Numbered from the stretch's first letter, positions 25,405 through 35,885 are shown. The stretch is DNA of 64,000 nucleotides from Auanema rhodensis (GCA_964057225.1 OZ059896.1:13810501-13874500); one strand, 5' to 3'. A program made the numbers and translations. Notes: generated from the letters alone by a model not told the origin.

Positions 25405-27875
25405 TTAATAAATATTAAATATATTTATAATTATTAATAAAAGTCCAGTCAAATTAATAGTATCTGAAAAAAAAATATATCTAAAAAACGCGTCAACATA
25501 AAACTTACTCGCAAAAGTTCCTGATGTTGTTGTTGATTCAACATATGTATGATGGAAGGTATTATTCCAAGCCATTTTTAGCAATGAATGAGATGATGTT
25601 TGATAAGTTAAATATTTACCATACGATATTACAGGCAATGGAGTCTTGTTAGTTATGTTTTGTACAACTTCACCAATCATAGTACCATTTCTAACTTTAA
25701 TTACAGTATTATCCTATAATTTTAATTTTATATAATACTTTAAGTTCTTGATTAAGTCTTACATCATTTGGATCGATTTTAACTAATTTCAAGTTGTCAA
25801 TATTATTCGCTAGGATGAACGTGATATAGTAATAATCACAATTTAAATTAGCTGATAAGGTTGCCGTTGCTTGAAGCACGGCATATCTAGATGTTATTCC
25901 ACATACTTTATCCAAATCTATAATAAAATTAATTATGATTAATAAAAATTATGTATAATAACTCACTATCTTTAGGAGCTGAAGTAGCTACTAACTTATA
26001 AGCTGCACTTATATTATCGAAGCATTGCAATGTAAAAGATGTATAAATTATAGGTTTGGCAAAACGATAGCTTTCTTGTAACCTGGAAAAGAAAAGTTTG
26101 AAAAAAAATTGATTTATAAATACATACGTATATGTATTATAAACATTATTATCTTGTGTAATGACCAAACATTTGTTTAAATCATCTACCCGTAAACTAG
26201 ATAGAGCAACTGACAGTATAAGTCGATTATTCTACAAATAAGAATTAAGATTTAAAGTTAAAATATACATTTGTTTGTCCTTACATTCATATCTTTAGAT
26301 TGGAATCGATATGTTTCGCCAGGTAAGATCATAGTGCTGTCAATCATCAGATCATTACTAACTTCGAAGGTTTTTGAAGGTTTAGAAATATCTTAAATAT
26401 TTCAAATTACGATAGTTATAAGAAAATTCTGAATTAAACTAACCAATTTTAATGAATTCAACTTTGAATCCAAGCTTTGTGAAGCCAGTCATTGATGATT
26501 TATATATAATTGATGGTGGTTGAGGAGGATAATAAATTCCAGTTAATGCTCTGGGTATGTTCTCCGAAGAAGTAAAAGAATATCCATAATAATTATCGGA
26601 GTTATTGAAATTAATGTTAAAAGTAGAATTTGAATTTGGATTTATCAGTCCAGCAACACTTATTTTTGGAATATAATCTGAATTTAATGCTTCAATCTGA
26701 AATATTTTAAAAGATGAGATGTACAGTTTTTAATGAAACATAACCTTCCATGTACAATCATACTGACCAATTAAGTCTATAAAAGGAAATAAGAAAGAAT
26801 TATTTTTTAATTCAGACTGCTTAATTGTTGTAACTCCATCACAAGCTGAATAAATTAAATTGGTTATATATTTAAGAAGAAGAGAGAGTGATGTATTTAC
26901 CTGAATAATGAGCTTTAACATCTAAATCCACAATAACATTCTCGAAGTAAAATGTTGTGAAGAGATAATTATCAGTCTCAATCAATAGTGGTATTTGTGT
27001 TTGATTAGAAATTGTAAAATTTGGAGCCTTCTGAGGAGTACTAGTACCTATCTTATATGATGAACCTTGCTATAACAATTTATTATAATTTTTCAATCTG
27101 ATTCAAATTTAACCTCAATTATTGATTTAATGATTATAGGCTTAGCTGGTACTAATGAAACAAGTGTAAATGCTGATAATACTTCAATAGAACCGATAGT
27201 AACAGCATTATCAAACAAATTATGAATAGCATATCCACCACTAGGTAGAACTTAAAATATTTAACATTGTTTAATATATTTGCCATCAACTGATGAATCT
27301 ACCTGATGCTCTTTGAAGAACAAAACCATATTCAGTTACATTAGAATTAATACAAGTTAAGGTAATGCTGTTATTGAATATCTTAGTGTGAGAACCAATT
27401 TGAGTAAAAAGTTGATAGAAGCTGTGAAGTAAAACATGAAAAGGTTGAAATAATTTAGAAGAAACTTACTCATAAATAACCTTAGTTGTATCATTGCTAT
27501 ACGCAATTACGCATTTTTTTAATTTTTCAGAACTATATGTAATTTTTCCAGTGGTTAGAAAACCAGAGAGCGCTATCTAAAAAGAAAAATTGAAGAACAA
27601 TAAAAAAAGTGAATAACTTACACCTGAATCAATTGATTTATTAAATTGAATTGTTTCATTAGTACTTATTTGGGTAATGACGAAACCAGCTTCACCCATA
27701 GTATAACTAGCAATTCCATTATTAACTATAAATAAAAACATTTAGAAAATTAAAAGAAACGTTCTATAAACCAACCTTTCACAGGATCTACTTTTTCCTG
27801 ATACAGTACGTGTGAAAAACTAATGCAACATAAACAATAAAAAAATAAAACACGAAAAAGCTGAAGATGAAACAT
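25405..27875 (-). CDS. Secreted CUB-like, probably GPI-anchored protein
   Basis: About 13 short exons on the minus strand, converging on lad-2 (242 bp between stops). It begins with a signal peptide (MFHLQLFRVLFFYCLCCIS, 27875) and ends with a Ser/Thr-rich segment plus hydrophobic tail (TINLTGLLLIIINIFNIY, stop at 25405), the pattern of a GPI-anchor signal. Exons near 26.4-26.85 kb encode a segment starting at a Cys (CDGVTT) with FLFPFIDLIGQYDCTWKIEA, a match to the Y-x-C-x-W-x-I core of CUB/CUB-like domains, followed by beta-rich sequence. Many N-x-S/T sites. In C. elegans, CUB-like proteins are often intestinal and pathogen-induced; applying that role here is inference. Individual exon borders were not all verified. 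Confidence 0.68.
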
Positions 27876-28198
27876 GTGCACGAAAAACTAAGATCATGCT
27901 AACCCAAATGGTATAAATACTGATGGCACTTAGTCACCATTTACCGTTCTATGGTATAGTTTTACGATCGTATGATTAAAAAGGCAGAATGATAAGAGAA
28001 TAAAAGAATCAAACTTTAACATCTTTTCCTACATCACTTTCTGTATGAATAAGCCTATGACATCAAAATTGGGCTACTTCTGAGTTAGTCATAACTATAT
28101 AAACACGTATCAATTTTTTATTTTTAGATTTAAACAATTAAATATCCATGAAAAAAATTTGATTACGTTCTTCATGAAGATGACGAAAATAAAAAAGT
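27876..28198. other. Intergenic region between the CUB-like gene and the tRNA array
   Basis: Upstream region of the minus-strand CUB-like gene. It holds a TGATAAG candidate GATA site at 27990-27996, about 115 bp before the ATG. From about 28160 it shows a decayed edge of the tRNA spacer (ttcatgaagat in place of ttcaagaagat). No gene seen. Confidence 0.5.
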
Positions 28199-28270
28199 AG
28201 GTTCCGCCGAGATTTGAACTCGGGTCGCAGGATTCAAAGTCCTGAGTGCTAACCGCTACACCACGGAACC
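28199..28270 (-). tRNA. tRNA-Gln (TTG)
   Basis: Outermost copy of the array. The 72-nt body folds as a full cloverleaf: acceptor GGTTCCG/CGGAACC, T arm CCGAG-TTCAAAT-CTCGG, anticodon loop CTTTGAA, no intron. The left flank differs from other spacers. Confidence 0.96.
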
Positions 28271-28364
28271 GACGATTTAGATCAAAAAACTCCGCCTTGA
28301 CTATGTTCTTCAAGAAGATAGTTCAAGAAGAAACAAATTGACTAGTTGATAAAAATGAAAAAGT

Positions 28365-28436
28365 AGGTTCCGCCGAGATTTGAACTCGGGTCGCAGGATT
28401 CAAAGTCCTGAGTGCTAACCGCTACACCACGGAACC
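28365..28436 (-). tRNA. tRNA-Gln (TTG)
   Basis: Consensus body, anticodon TTG. Confidence 0.96.
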
Positions 28437-28530
28437 GACGATTTAGATCAAAAAACTCCGCCTTGACTATGTTCTTCAAGAAGATAGTTCAAGAAGAAAC
28501 AAATTGACTAGTTGATAAAAATGAAAAAGT

Positions 28531-28602
28531 AGGTTCCGCCGAGATTTGAACTCGGGTCGCAGGATTCAAAGTCCTGAGTGCTAACCGCTACACCACGGAA
28601 CC
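28531..28602 (-). tRNA. tRNA-Gln (TTG)
   Basis: Consensus body, anticodon TTG. Confidence 0.96.
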
Positions 28603-28696
28603 GACGATTTAGATCAAAAAACTCCGCCTTGACTATGTTCTTCAAGAAGATAGTTCAAGAAGAAACAAATTGACTAGTTGATAAAAATGAAAAAGT

Positions 28697-28768
28697 AGGT
28701 TCCGCCGAGATTTGAACTCGGGTCGCAGGATTCAAAGTCCTGAGTGCTAACCGCTACACCACGGAACC
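28697..28768 (-). tRNA. tRNA-Gln (TTG)
   Basis: Consensus body, anticodon TTG. Confidence 0.96.
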
Positions 28769-28862
28769 GACGATTTAGATCAAAAAACTCCGCCTTGTTT
28801 ATGTTCTTCAAGAAGATAGTTCAAGAAGAAACAAATTGACTAGTTGATAAAAATGAAAAAGT

Positions 28863-28934
28863 AGGTTCCGCCGAGATTTGAACTCGGGTCGCAGGATTCA
28901 AAGTCCTGAGTGCTAACCGCTACACCACGGAACC
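28863..28934 (-). tRNA. tRNA-Gln (TTG)
   Basis: Consensus body, anticodon TTG. Confidence 0.96.
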
Positions 28935-29028
28935 GACGATTTAGATCAAAAGACTCCGCCTTGACTATTTTCTTCAAGAAGATAGTTCAAGAAGATACAA
29001 ATTGACCAACTGATAAAAATGAAAAAGT

Positions 29029-29100
29029 AGGTTCCGCCGAGATTTGAACTCGGGTCGCAGGATTCAAAGTCCTGAGTGCTAACCGCTACACCACGGAACC
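29029..29100 (-). tRNA. tRNA-Gln (TTG)
   Basis: Consensus body, anticodon TTG. Confidence 0.96.
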
Positions 29101-29194
29101 GACGATTTAGATCAAAAGACTCCGCCTTGACTATGTTCTTCAAGAAGATAGTTCAAGAAGAAACAAATTGACTAGTTGATAAAAATGAAAAAGT

Positions 29195-29266
29195 AGGTTC
29201 CGCCGAGATTTGAACTCGGGTCGCAGGATTCAAAGTCCTGAGTGCTAACCGCTACACCACGGAACC
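29195..29266 (-). tRNA. tRNA-Gln (TTG)
   Basis: Consensus body, anticodon TTG. Confidence 0.96.
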
Positions 29267-29360
29267 GACGATTTAGATCAAAAAACTCCGCCTTGACTAT
29301 TTTCTTCAAGAAGATAGTTCAAGAAGATACAAATTGACCAACTGATAAAAATGAAAAAGT

Positions 29361-29432
29361 AGGTTCCGCCGAGATTTGAACTCGGGTCGCAGGATTCAGA
29401 GTCCTGAGTGCTAACCGCTACACCACGGAACC
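29361..29432 (-). tRNA. tRNA-Gln (CTG)
   Basis: Consensus body; the only intact CTG gene on the minus strand. Confidence 0.96.
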
Positions 29433-29527
29433 GACGATTTAGATCAAAAGACTCCGCCTTGTTTATGTTCTTCAAGAAGATAGTTCAAGAAGAAACAAAT
29501 TGACCAACTGATAAAAAATGAAAAAGT

Positions 29528-29567
29528 AGGTTCCGCCGAGATTTGAACTCGGGTCGCAGGATTCAGA
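29528..29567 (-). pseudogene. Truncated tRNA-Gln at the strand-switch junction
   Basis: Only the 3' half of a tRNA-Gln is present, from the anticodon loop (CTG type) to the discriminator base. The 5' half is replaced by unrelated sequence. The A box is lost, so it should not be transcribed. Confidence 0.93.
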
Positions 29568-29751
29568 CGTTTCATATCGTTTCTTCACGTCTTTTCATGG
29601 TCGGAAGATATATGTACTTCTACCTTGTTCCTTAGGTAGGCAGACCCGAACGCCCCCATTTCCTTATTAAGACAAATACTTAAAGAGAAAAGGATTTATT
29701 ATCAGATAACAAGAAAATACATTAAAAAAGAATAAAAAAAGTATTACATAG
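29568..29751. other. Unique segment at the strand-switch junction of the array
   Basis: About 184 bp unrelated to the tRNA unit, between the truncated minus copy and the first plus-strand spacer. It has a GC-richer patch (near 29636-29662) followed by A-rich sequence. On the minus strand it contains AATAAA in a context reminiscent of the BEL LTR (TTTATT within an A/G-rich stretch), so an LTR remnant is possible but unproven. Confidence 0.6.
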
Positions 29752-29826
29752 TTGGTCAATTTCTTTCTTCTTGAACTATCTTCTTGAAGAACATAGTCAA
29801 GGCGGAGTATTTTGATCTAAATTGTC

Positions 29827-29898
29827 GGTTCCGTGGTGTAGCGGTTAGCACTCAGGACTCTGAATCCTGCGACCCGAGTTCAAATCTCGGCGGAACCT
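29827..29898 (+). tRNA. tRNA-Gln (CTG)
   Basis: First plus-strand copy. Anticodon stem CAGGA/TCCTG with loop CTCTGAA; consensus body. Confidence 0.96.
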
Positions 29899-29993
29899 AC
29901 TTTTTCATTTTTTATCAGTTGGTCAATTTGTTTCTTATTGAACTATCTTCTTGAAGAACATAGTCAAGGCGGAGTATTTTGATCTAAATTGTC

Positions 29994-30065
29994 GGTTCCG
30001 TGGTGTAGCGGTTAGCACTCAGGACTCTGAATCCTGCGACCCGAGTTCAAATCTCGGCGGAACCT
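29994..30065 (+). tRNA. tRNA-Gln (CTG)
   Basis: Consensus body. Confidence 0.96.
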
Positions 30066-30159
30066 ACTTTTTCATTTTTATCAGTTGGTCAATTTGTTTC
30101 TTCTTGAACTATCTTCTTGAAGAACATAGTCAACGGGGAGTATTTTGATCTAAATCGTC

Positions 30160-30231
30160 GGTTCCGTGGTGTAGCGGTTAGCACTCAGGACTCTGAATCC
30201 TGCGACCCGAGTTCAAATCTCGGCGGAACCT
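30160..30231 (+). tRNA. tRNA-Gln (CTG)
   Basis: Consensus body. Confidence 0.96.
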
Positions 30232-30325
30232 ACTTTTTCATTTTTATCAGTTGGTCAATTTGTTTCTTCCTGAACTATCTTCTTGAAGAACATAGTCAAG
30301 GCGGAGTCTTTTGATCTAAATCGTC

Positions 30326-30397
30326 GGTTCCGTGGTGTAGCGGTTAGCACTCAGGACTTTGAATCCTGCGACCCGAGTTCAAATCTCGGCGGAACCT
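30326..30397 (+). tRNA. tRNA-Gln (TTG)
   Basis: Consensus body. Confidence 0.96.
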
Positions 30398-30492
30398 ACT
30401 TTTTCATTTTTTATCAGTTGGTCAATTTCTTTCTTCTTGAACTATCTTCTTGAAGAACATAGTCAAGGCGGAGTATTTTGATCTAAATTGTC

Positions 30493-30564
30493 GGTTCCGT
30501 GGTGTAGCGGTTAGCACTCAGGACTCTGAATCCTGCGACCCGAGTTCAAATCTCGGCGGAACCT
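30493..30564 (+). tRNA. tRNA-Gln (CTG)
   Basis: Consensus body. Confidence 0.96.
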
Positions 30565-30658
30565 ACTTTTTCATTTTTATCAGTTGGTCAATTTGTTTCT
30601 TCTTGAACTATCTTCTTGAAGAAAATAGTCAAGGCGGAGTCTTTTGATCGAAATCGTC

Positions 30659-30730
30659 GGTTCCGTGGTGTAGCGGTTAGCACTCAGGACTTTGAATCCT
30701 GCGACCCGAGTTCAAATCTCGGCGGAACCT
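30659..30730 (+). tRNA. tRNA-Gln (TTG)
   Basis: Consensus body. Confidence 0.96.
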
Positions 30731-30824
30731 ACTTTTTCATTTTTATCAGTTGGTCAATTTGTATCTTCTTGAACTATCTTCTTGAAGAACATAGTCAAGG
30801 CGGAGTATTTTGATCTAAATTGTC

Positions 30825-30896
30825 GGTTCCGTGGTGTAGCGGTTAGCACTCAGGACTTTGAATCCTGCGACCCGAGTTCAAATCTCGGCGGAACCT
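30825..30896 (+). tRNA. tRNA-Gln (TTG)
   Basis: Consensus body. Confidence 0.96.
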
Positions 30897-30991
30897 ACTT
30901 TTTCATTTTTTATCAGTTGGTCAATTTGTTTCTTATTGAACTATCTTCTTGAAGAACATAGTCAAGGCGGAGTCTTTTGATCTAAATCGTC

Positions 30992-31063
30992 GGTTCCGTG
31001 GTGTAGCGGTTAGCACTCAGGACTTTGAATCCTGCGACCCGAGTTCAAATCTCGGCGGAACCT
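30992..31063 (+). tRNA. tRNA-Gln (TTG)
   Basis: Consensus body. Confidence 0.96.
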
Positions 31064-31157
31064 ACTTTTTCATTTTTATCAGTTGGTCAATTTGTATCTT
31101 CTTGAACTATCTTCTTGAAGAAAATAGTCAAGGCGGAGTCTTTTGATCGAAATCGTC

Positions 31158-31229
31158 GGTTCCGTGGTGTAGCGGTTAGCACTCAGGACTTTGAATCCTG
31201 CGACCCGAGTTCAAATCTCGGCGGAACCT
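31158..31229 (+). tRNA. tRNA-Gln (TTG)
   Basis: Consensus body. Confidence 0.96.
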
Positions 31230-31324
31230 ACTTTTTCATTTTTTATCAGTTGGTCAATTTGTTTCTTATTGAACTATCTTCTTGAAGAACATAGTCAAGG
31301 CGGAGTATTTTGATCTAAATTGTC

Positions 31325-31396
31325 GGTTCCGTGGTGTAGCGGTTAGCACTCAGGACTCTGAATCCTGCGACCCGAGTTCAAATCTCGGCGGAACCT
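31325..31396 (+). tRNA. tRNA-Gln (CTG)
   Basis: Consensus body. Confidence 0.96.
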
Positions 31397-31490
31397 ACTT
31401 TTTCATTTTTATCAGTTGGTCAATTTGTTTCTTCTTGAACTATCTTCTTGAAGAAAATAGTCAAGGCGGAGTCTTTTGATCGAAATCGTC

Positions 31491-31562
31491 GGTTCCGTGG
31501 TGTAGCGGTTAGCACTCAGGACTTTGAATCCTGCGACCCGAGTTCAAATCTCGGCGGAACCT
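31491..31562 (+). tRNA. tRNA-Gln (TTG)
   Basis: Consensus body. Confidence 0.96.
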
Positions 31563-31656
31563 ACTTTTTCATTTTTATCAGTTGGTCAATTTGTATCTTC
31601 TTGAACTATCTTCTTGAAGAACATAGTCAAGGCGGAGTATTTTGATCTAAATTGTC

Positions 31657-31728
31657 GGTTCCGTGGTGTAGCGGTTAGCACTCAGGACTTTGAATCCTGC
31701 GACCCGAGTTCAAATCTCGGCGGAACCT
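31657..31728 (+). tRNA. tRNA-Gln (TTG)
   Basis: Consensus body. Confidence 0.96.
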
Positions 31729-31823
31729 ACTTTTTCATTTTTTATCAGTTGGTCAATTTGTTTCTTATTGAACTATCTTCTTGAAGAACATAGTCAAGGC
31801 GGAGTATTTTGATCTAAATTGTC

Positions 31824-31895
31824 GGTTCCGTGGTGTAGCGGTTAGCACTCAGGACTCTGAATCCTGCGACCCGAGTTCAAATCTCGGCGGGACCT
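31824..31895 (+). tRNA. tRNA-Gln (CTG), acceptor A69G
   Basis: 3' end GGGACC gives a U4-G69 wobble; fold kept. Confidence 0.94.
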
Positions 31896-31989
31896 ACTTT
31901 TTCATTTTTATCAGTTGGTCAATTTGTTTCTTCCTGAACTATCTTCTTGAAGAAAATAGTCAAGGCGGAGTCTTTTGATCGAAATCGTC

Positions 31990-32061
31990 GGTTCCGTGGT
32001 GTAGCGGTTAGCACTCAGGACTTTGAATCCTGCGACCCGAGTTCAAATCTCGGCGGAACCT
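31990..32061 (+). tRNA. tRNA-Gln (TTG)
   Basis: Consensus body. Confidence 0.96.
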
Positions 32062-32156
32062 ACTTTTTCATTTTTTATCAGTTGGTCAATTTGTTTCTTA
32101 TTGAACTATCTTCTTGAAGAACATAGTCAAGGCGGAGTATTTTGATCTAAATTGTC

Positions 32157-32228
32157 GGTTCCGTGGTGTAGCGGTTAGCACTCAGGACTCTGAATCCTGC
32201 GACCCGAGTTCAAATCTCGGCGGAACCT
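32157..32228 (+). tRNA. tRNA-Gln (CTG)
   Basis: Consensus body. Confidence 0.96.
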
Positions 32229-32322
32229 ACTTTTTCATTTTTATCAGTTGGTCAATTTGTTTCTTCTTGAACTATCTTCTTGAAGAACATAGTCAACGGG
32301 GAGTATTTTGATCTAAATCGTC

Positions 32323-32394
32323 GGTTCCGTGGTGTAGCGGTTAGCACTCAGGACTCTGAATCCTGCGACCCGAGTTCAAATCTCGGCGGGACCT
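32323..32394 (+). tRNA. tRNA-Gln (CTG), acceptor A69G
   Basis: U4-G69 wobble; upstream flank caacggggag marks a higher-order copy start. Confidence 0.94.
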
Positions 32395-32488
32395 ACTTTT
32401 TCATTTTTATCAGTTGGTCAATTTGTTTCTTCCTGAACTATCTTCTTGAAGAACATAGTCAAGGCGGAGTCTTTTGATCTAAATTGTC

Positions 32489-32560
32489 GGTTCCGTGGTG
32501 TAGCGGTTAGCACTCAGTACTCTGAATCCTGCGACCCGAGTTCAAATCTCGGCGGAACCT
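32489..32560 (+). tRNA. tRNA-Gln (CTG), anticodon-stem G30T
   Basis: CAGTA in place of CAGGA creates a U30-C40 mismatch; may be weakened. Confidence 0.88.
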
Positions 32561-32654
32561 ACTTTTTCATTTTTATCAGTTGGTCAATTTGTTTCTTCTT
32601 GAACTATCTTCTTGAAGAACATAGTCAAGGCGGAGTTTTTTGATCTAAATCGTC

Positions 32655-32726
32655 GGTTCCGTGGTGTAGCGGTTAGCACTCAGGACTCTGAATCCTGCGA
32701 CCCGAGTTCAAATCTCGGCGGAACCT
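32655..32726 (+). tRNA. tRNA-Gln (CTG)
   Basis: Consensus body. Confidence 0.96.
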
Positions 32727-32821
32727 ACTTTTTCATTTTTTATCAGTTGGTCAATTTGTTTCTTATTGAACTATCTTCTTGAAGAACATAGTCAAGGCGG
32801 AGTCTTTTGATCTAAATCGTC

Positions 32822-32893
32822 GGTTCCGTGGTGTAGCGGTTAGCACTCAGGACTCTGAATCCTGCGACCCGAGTTCAAATCTCGGCGGAACCT
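32822..32893 (+). tRNA. tRNA-Gln (CTG)
   Basis: Consensus body. Confidence 0.96.
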
Positions 32894-32987
32894 ACTTTTT
32901 CATTTTTATCAGTTGGTCAATTTGTATCTTCTTGAACTATCTTCTTGAAGAAAATAGTCAAGGCGGAGTCTTTTGATCTAAATCGTC

Positions 32988-33059
32988 GGTTCCGTGGTGT
33001 AGCGGTTAGCACTCAGGACTTTGAATCCTGCGACCCGAGTTCAAATCTCGGCGGAACCT
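32988..33059 (+). tRNA. tRNA-Gln (TTG)
   Basis: Consensus body. Confidence 0.96.
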
Positions 33060-33153
33060 ACTTTTTCATTTTTATCAGTTGGTCAATTTGTATCTTCTTG
33101 AACTATCTTCTTGAAGAAAATAGTCAAGGCGGAGTCTTTTGATCGAAATCGTC

Positions 33154-33225
33154 GGTTCCGTGGTGTAGCGGTTAGCACTCAGGACTTTGAATCCTGCGAC
33201 CCGAGTTCAAATCTCGGCGGAACCT
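33154..33225 (+). tRNA. tRNA-Gln (TTG)
   Basis: Consensus body. Confidence 0.96.
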
Positions 33226-33320
33226 ACTTTTTCATTTTTTATCAGTTGGTCAATTTGTTTCTTATTGAACTATCTTCTTGAAGAACATAGTCAAGGCGGA
33301 GTATTTTGATCTAAATTGTC

Positions 33321-33392
33321 GGTTCCGTGGTGTAGCGGTTAGCACTCAGGACTCTGAATCCTGCGACCCGAGTTCAAATCTCGGCGGAACCT
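33321..33392 (+). tRNA. tRNA-Gln (CTG)
   Basis: Consensus body. Confidence 0.96.
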
Positions 33393-33486
33393 ACTTTTTC
33401 ATTTTTATCAGTTGGTCAATTTGTATCTTCTTGAACTATCTTCTTGAAGAAAATAGTCAAGGCGGAGTATTTTGATCTAAATTGTC

Positions 33487-33558
33487 GGTTCCGTGGTGTA
33501 GCGGTTAGCACTCAGGACTCTGAATCCTGCGACCCGAGTTCAAATCTCGGCGGAACCT
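33487..33558 (+). tRNA. tRNA-Gln (CTG)
   Basis: Consensus body. Confidence 0.96.
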
Positions 33559-33652
33559 ACTTTTTCATTTTTATCAGTTGGTCAATTTGTATCTTCTTGA
33601 ACTATCTTCTTGAAGAAAATAGTCAAGGCGGAGTCTTTTGATCTAAATCGTC

Positions 33653-33724
33653 GGTTCCGTGGTGTAGCGGTTAGCACTCAGGACTTTGAATCCTGCGACC
33701 CGAGTTCAAATCTCGGCGGAACCT
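33653..33724 (+). tRNA. tRNA-Gln (TTG)
   Basis: Consensus body. Confidence 0.96.
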
Positions 33725-33818
33725 ACTTTTTCATTTTTATCAGTTGGTCAATTTGTATCTTCTTGAACTATCTTCTTGAAGAAAATAGTCAAGGCGGAGT
33801 CTTTTGATCTAAATCGTC

Positions 33819-33890
33819 GGTTCCGTGGTGTAGCGGTTAGCACTCAGGACTTTGAATCCTGCGACCCGAGTTCAAATCTCGGCGGAACCT
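33819..33890 (+). tRNA. tRNA-Gln (TTG)
   Basis: Consensus body. Confidence 0.96.
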
Positions 33891-33984
33891 ACTTTTTCAT
33901 TTTTATCAGTTGGTCAATTTGTATCTTCTTGAACTATCTTCTTGAAGAAAATAGTCAAGGCGGAGTCTTTTGATCGAAATCGTC

Positions 33985-34056
33985 GGTTCCGTGGTGTAGC
34001 GGTTAGCACTCAGGACTTTGAATCCTGCGACCCGAGTTCAAATCTCGGCGGGACCT
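33985..34056 (+). tRNA. tRNA-Gln (TTG), acceptor A69G
   Basis: U4-G69 wobble, here on a TTG gene. Confidence 0.94.
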
Positions 34057-34150
34057 ACTTTTTCATTTTTATCAGTTGGTCAATTTGTTTCTTCCTGAAC
34101 TATCTTCTTGAAGAAAATAGTCAAGGCGGAGTCTTTTGATCGAAATCGTC

Positions 34151-34222
34151 GGTTCCGTGGTGTAGCGGTTAGCACTCAGGACTTTGAATCCTGCGACCCG
34201 AGTTCAAATCTCGGCGGAACCT
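34151..34222 (+). tRNA. tRNA-Gln (TTG)
   Basis: Consensus body. Confidence 0.96.
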
Positions 34223-34317
34223 ACTTTTTCATTTTTTATCAGTTGGTCAATTTGTTTCTTCTTGAACTATCTTCTTGAAGAACATAGTCAACGGGGAGTA
34301 TTTTGATCTAAATCGTC

Positions 34318-34389
34318 GGTTCCGTGGTGTAGCGGTTAGCACTCAGGACTCTGAATCCTGCGACCCGAGTTCAAATCTCGGCGGGACCT
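34318..34389 (+). tRNA. tRNA-Gln (CTG), acceptor A69G
   Basis: Counterpart of 32323 in the next higher-order copy. Confidence 0.94.
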
Positions 34390-34483
34390 ACTTTTTCATT
34401 TTTATCAGTTGGTCAATTTGTTTCTTCCTGAACTATCTTCTTGAAGAACATAGTCAAGGCGGAGTCTTTTGATCTAAATTGTC

Positions 34484-34555
34484 GGTTCCGTGGTGTAGCG
34501 GTTAGCACTCAGTACTCTGAATCCTGCGACCCGAGTTCAAATCTCGGCGGAACCT
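34484..34555 (+). tRNA. tRNA-Gln (CTG), anticodon-stem G30T
   Basis: Counterpart of 32489. Confidence 0.88.
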
Positions 34556-34649
34556 ACTTTTTCATTTTTATCAGTTGGTCAATTTGTTTCTTCTTGAACT
34601 ATCTTCTTGAAGAACATAGTCAAGGCGGAGTTTTTTGATCTAAATCGTC

Positions 34650-34721
34650 GGTTCCGTGGTGTAGCGGTTAGCACTCAGGACTCTGAATCCTGCGACCCGA
34701 GTTCAAATCTCGGCGGAACCT
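34650..34721 (+). tRNA. tRNA-Gln (CTG)
   Basis: Consensus body. Confidence 0.96.
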
Positions 34722-34816
34722 ACTTTTTCATTTTTTATCAGTTGGTCAATTTGTTTCTTATTGAACTATCTTCTTGAAGAACATAGTCAAGGCGGAGTCT
34801 TTTGATCTAAATCGTC

Positions 34817-34888
34817 GGTTCCGTGGTGTAGCGGTTAGCACTCAGGACTCTGAATCCTGCGACCCGAGTTCAAATCTCGGCGGAACCT
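34817..34888 (+). tRNA. tRNA-Gln (CTG)
   Basis: Consensus body. Confidence 0.96.
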
Positions 34889-34982
34889 ACTTTTTCATTT
34901 TTATCAGTTGGTCAATTTGTATCTTCTTGAACTATCTTCTTGAAGAAAATAGTCAAGGCGGAGTCTTTTGATCTAAATCGTC

Positions 34983-35054
34983 GTTTCCGTGGTGTAGCGG
35001 TTAGCACTCAGGACTTTGAATCCTGCGACCCGAGTTCAAATCTCGGCGGAACCT
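34983..35054 (+). tRNA. tRNA-Gln (TTG), acceptor G2T
   Basis: 5' end GTTTCCG gives a U2-C71 mismatch; unique in the window and likely harmful to aminoacylation. Confidence 0.86.
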
Positions 35055-35148
35055 ACTTTTTCATTTTTATCAGTTGGTCAATTTGTATCTTCTTGAACTA
35101 TCTTCTTGAAGAAAATAGTCAAGGCGGAGTCTTTTGATCGAAATCGTC

Positions 35149-35220
35149 GGTTCCGTGGTGTAGCGGTTAGCACTCAGGACTTTGAATCCTGCGACCCGAG
35201 TTCAAATCTCGGCGGAACCT
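35149..35220 (+). tRNA. tRNA-Gln (TTG)
   Basis: Consensus body. Confidence 0.96.
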
Positions 35221-35315
35221 ACTTTTTCATTTTTTATCAGTTGGTCAATTTGTTTCTTATTGAACTATCTTCTTGAAGAACATAGTCAAGGCGGAGTATT
35301 TTGATCTAAATTGTC

Positions 35316-35387
35316 GGTTCCGTGGTGTAGCGGTTAGCACTCAGGACTCTGAATCCTGCGACCCGAGTTCAAATCTCGGCGGAACCT
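35316..35387 (+). tRNA. tRNA-Gln (CTG)
   Basis: Consensus body. Confidence 0.96.
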
Positions 35388-35481
35388 ACTTTTTCATTTT
35401 TATCAGTTGGTCAATTTGTATCTTCTTGAACTATCTTCTTGAAGAAAATAGTCAAGGCGGAGTATTTTGATCTAAATTGTC

Positions 35482-35553
35482 GGTTCCGTGGTGTAGCGGT
35501 TAGCACTCAGGACTCTGAATCCTGCGACCCGAGTTCAAATCTCGGCGGAACCT
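35482..35553 (+). tRNA. tRNA-Gln (CTG)
   Basis: Consensus body. Confidence 0.96.
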
Positions 35554-35647
35554 ACTTTTTCATTTTTATCAGTTGGTCAATTTGTATCTTCTTGAACTAT
35601 CTTCTTGAAGAAAATAGTCAAGGCGGAGTCTTTTGATCTAAATCGTC

Positions 35648-35719
35648 GGTTCCGTGGTGTAGCGGTTAGCACTCAGGACTTTGAATCCTGCGACCCGAGT
35701 TCAAATCTCGGCGGAACCT
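35648..35719 (+). tRNA. tRNA-Gln (TTG)
   Basis: Consensus body. Confidence 0.96.
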
Positions 35720-35813
35720 ACTTTTTCATTTTTATCAGTTGGTCAATTTGTATCTTCTTGAACTATCTTCTTGAAGAAAATAGTCAAGGCGGAGTCTTTT
35801 GATCTAAATCGTC

Positions 35814-35885
35814 GGTTCCGTGGTGTAGCGGTTAGCACTCAGGACTTTGAATCCTGCGACCCGAGTTCAAATCTCGGCGGAACCT
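35814..35885 (+). tRNA. tRNA-Gln (TTG)
   Basis: Consensus body. Confidence 0.96.

Larger units (their letters stand above)
28199..29567 (-). repeat. Minus-strand block of the tRNA-Gln tandem array
   Basis: Eight complete tRNA-Gln genes and one truncated copy at a strict 166-bp period, transcribed leftward. Spacers match those of the plus-strand blocks in reverse complement. Seven of the eight genes carry anticodon TTG. The block ends abruptly at 29567 inside the anticodon loop of the ninth copy. Confidence 0.97.
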
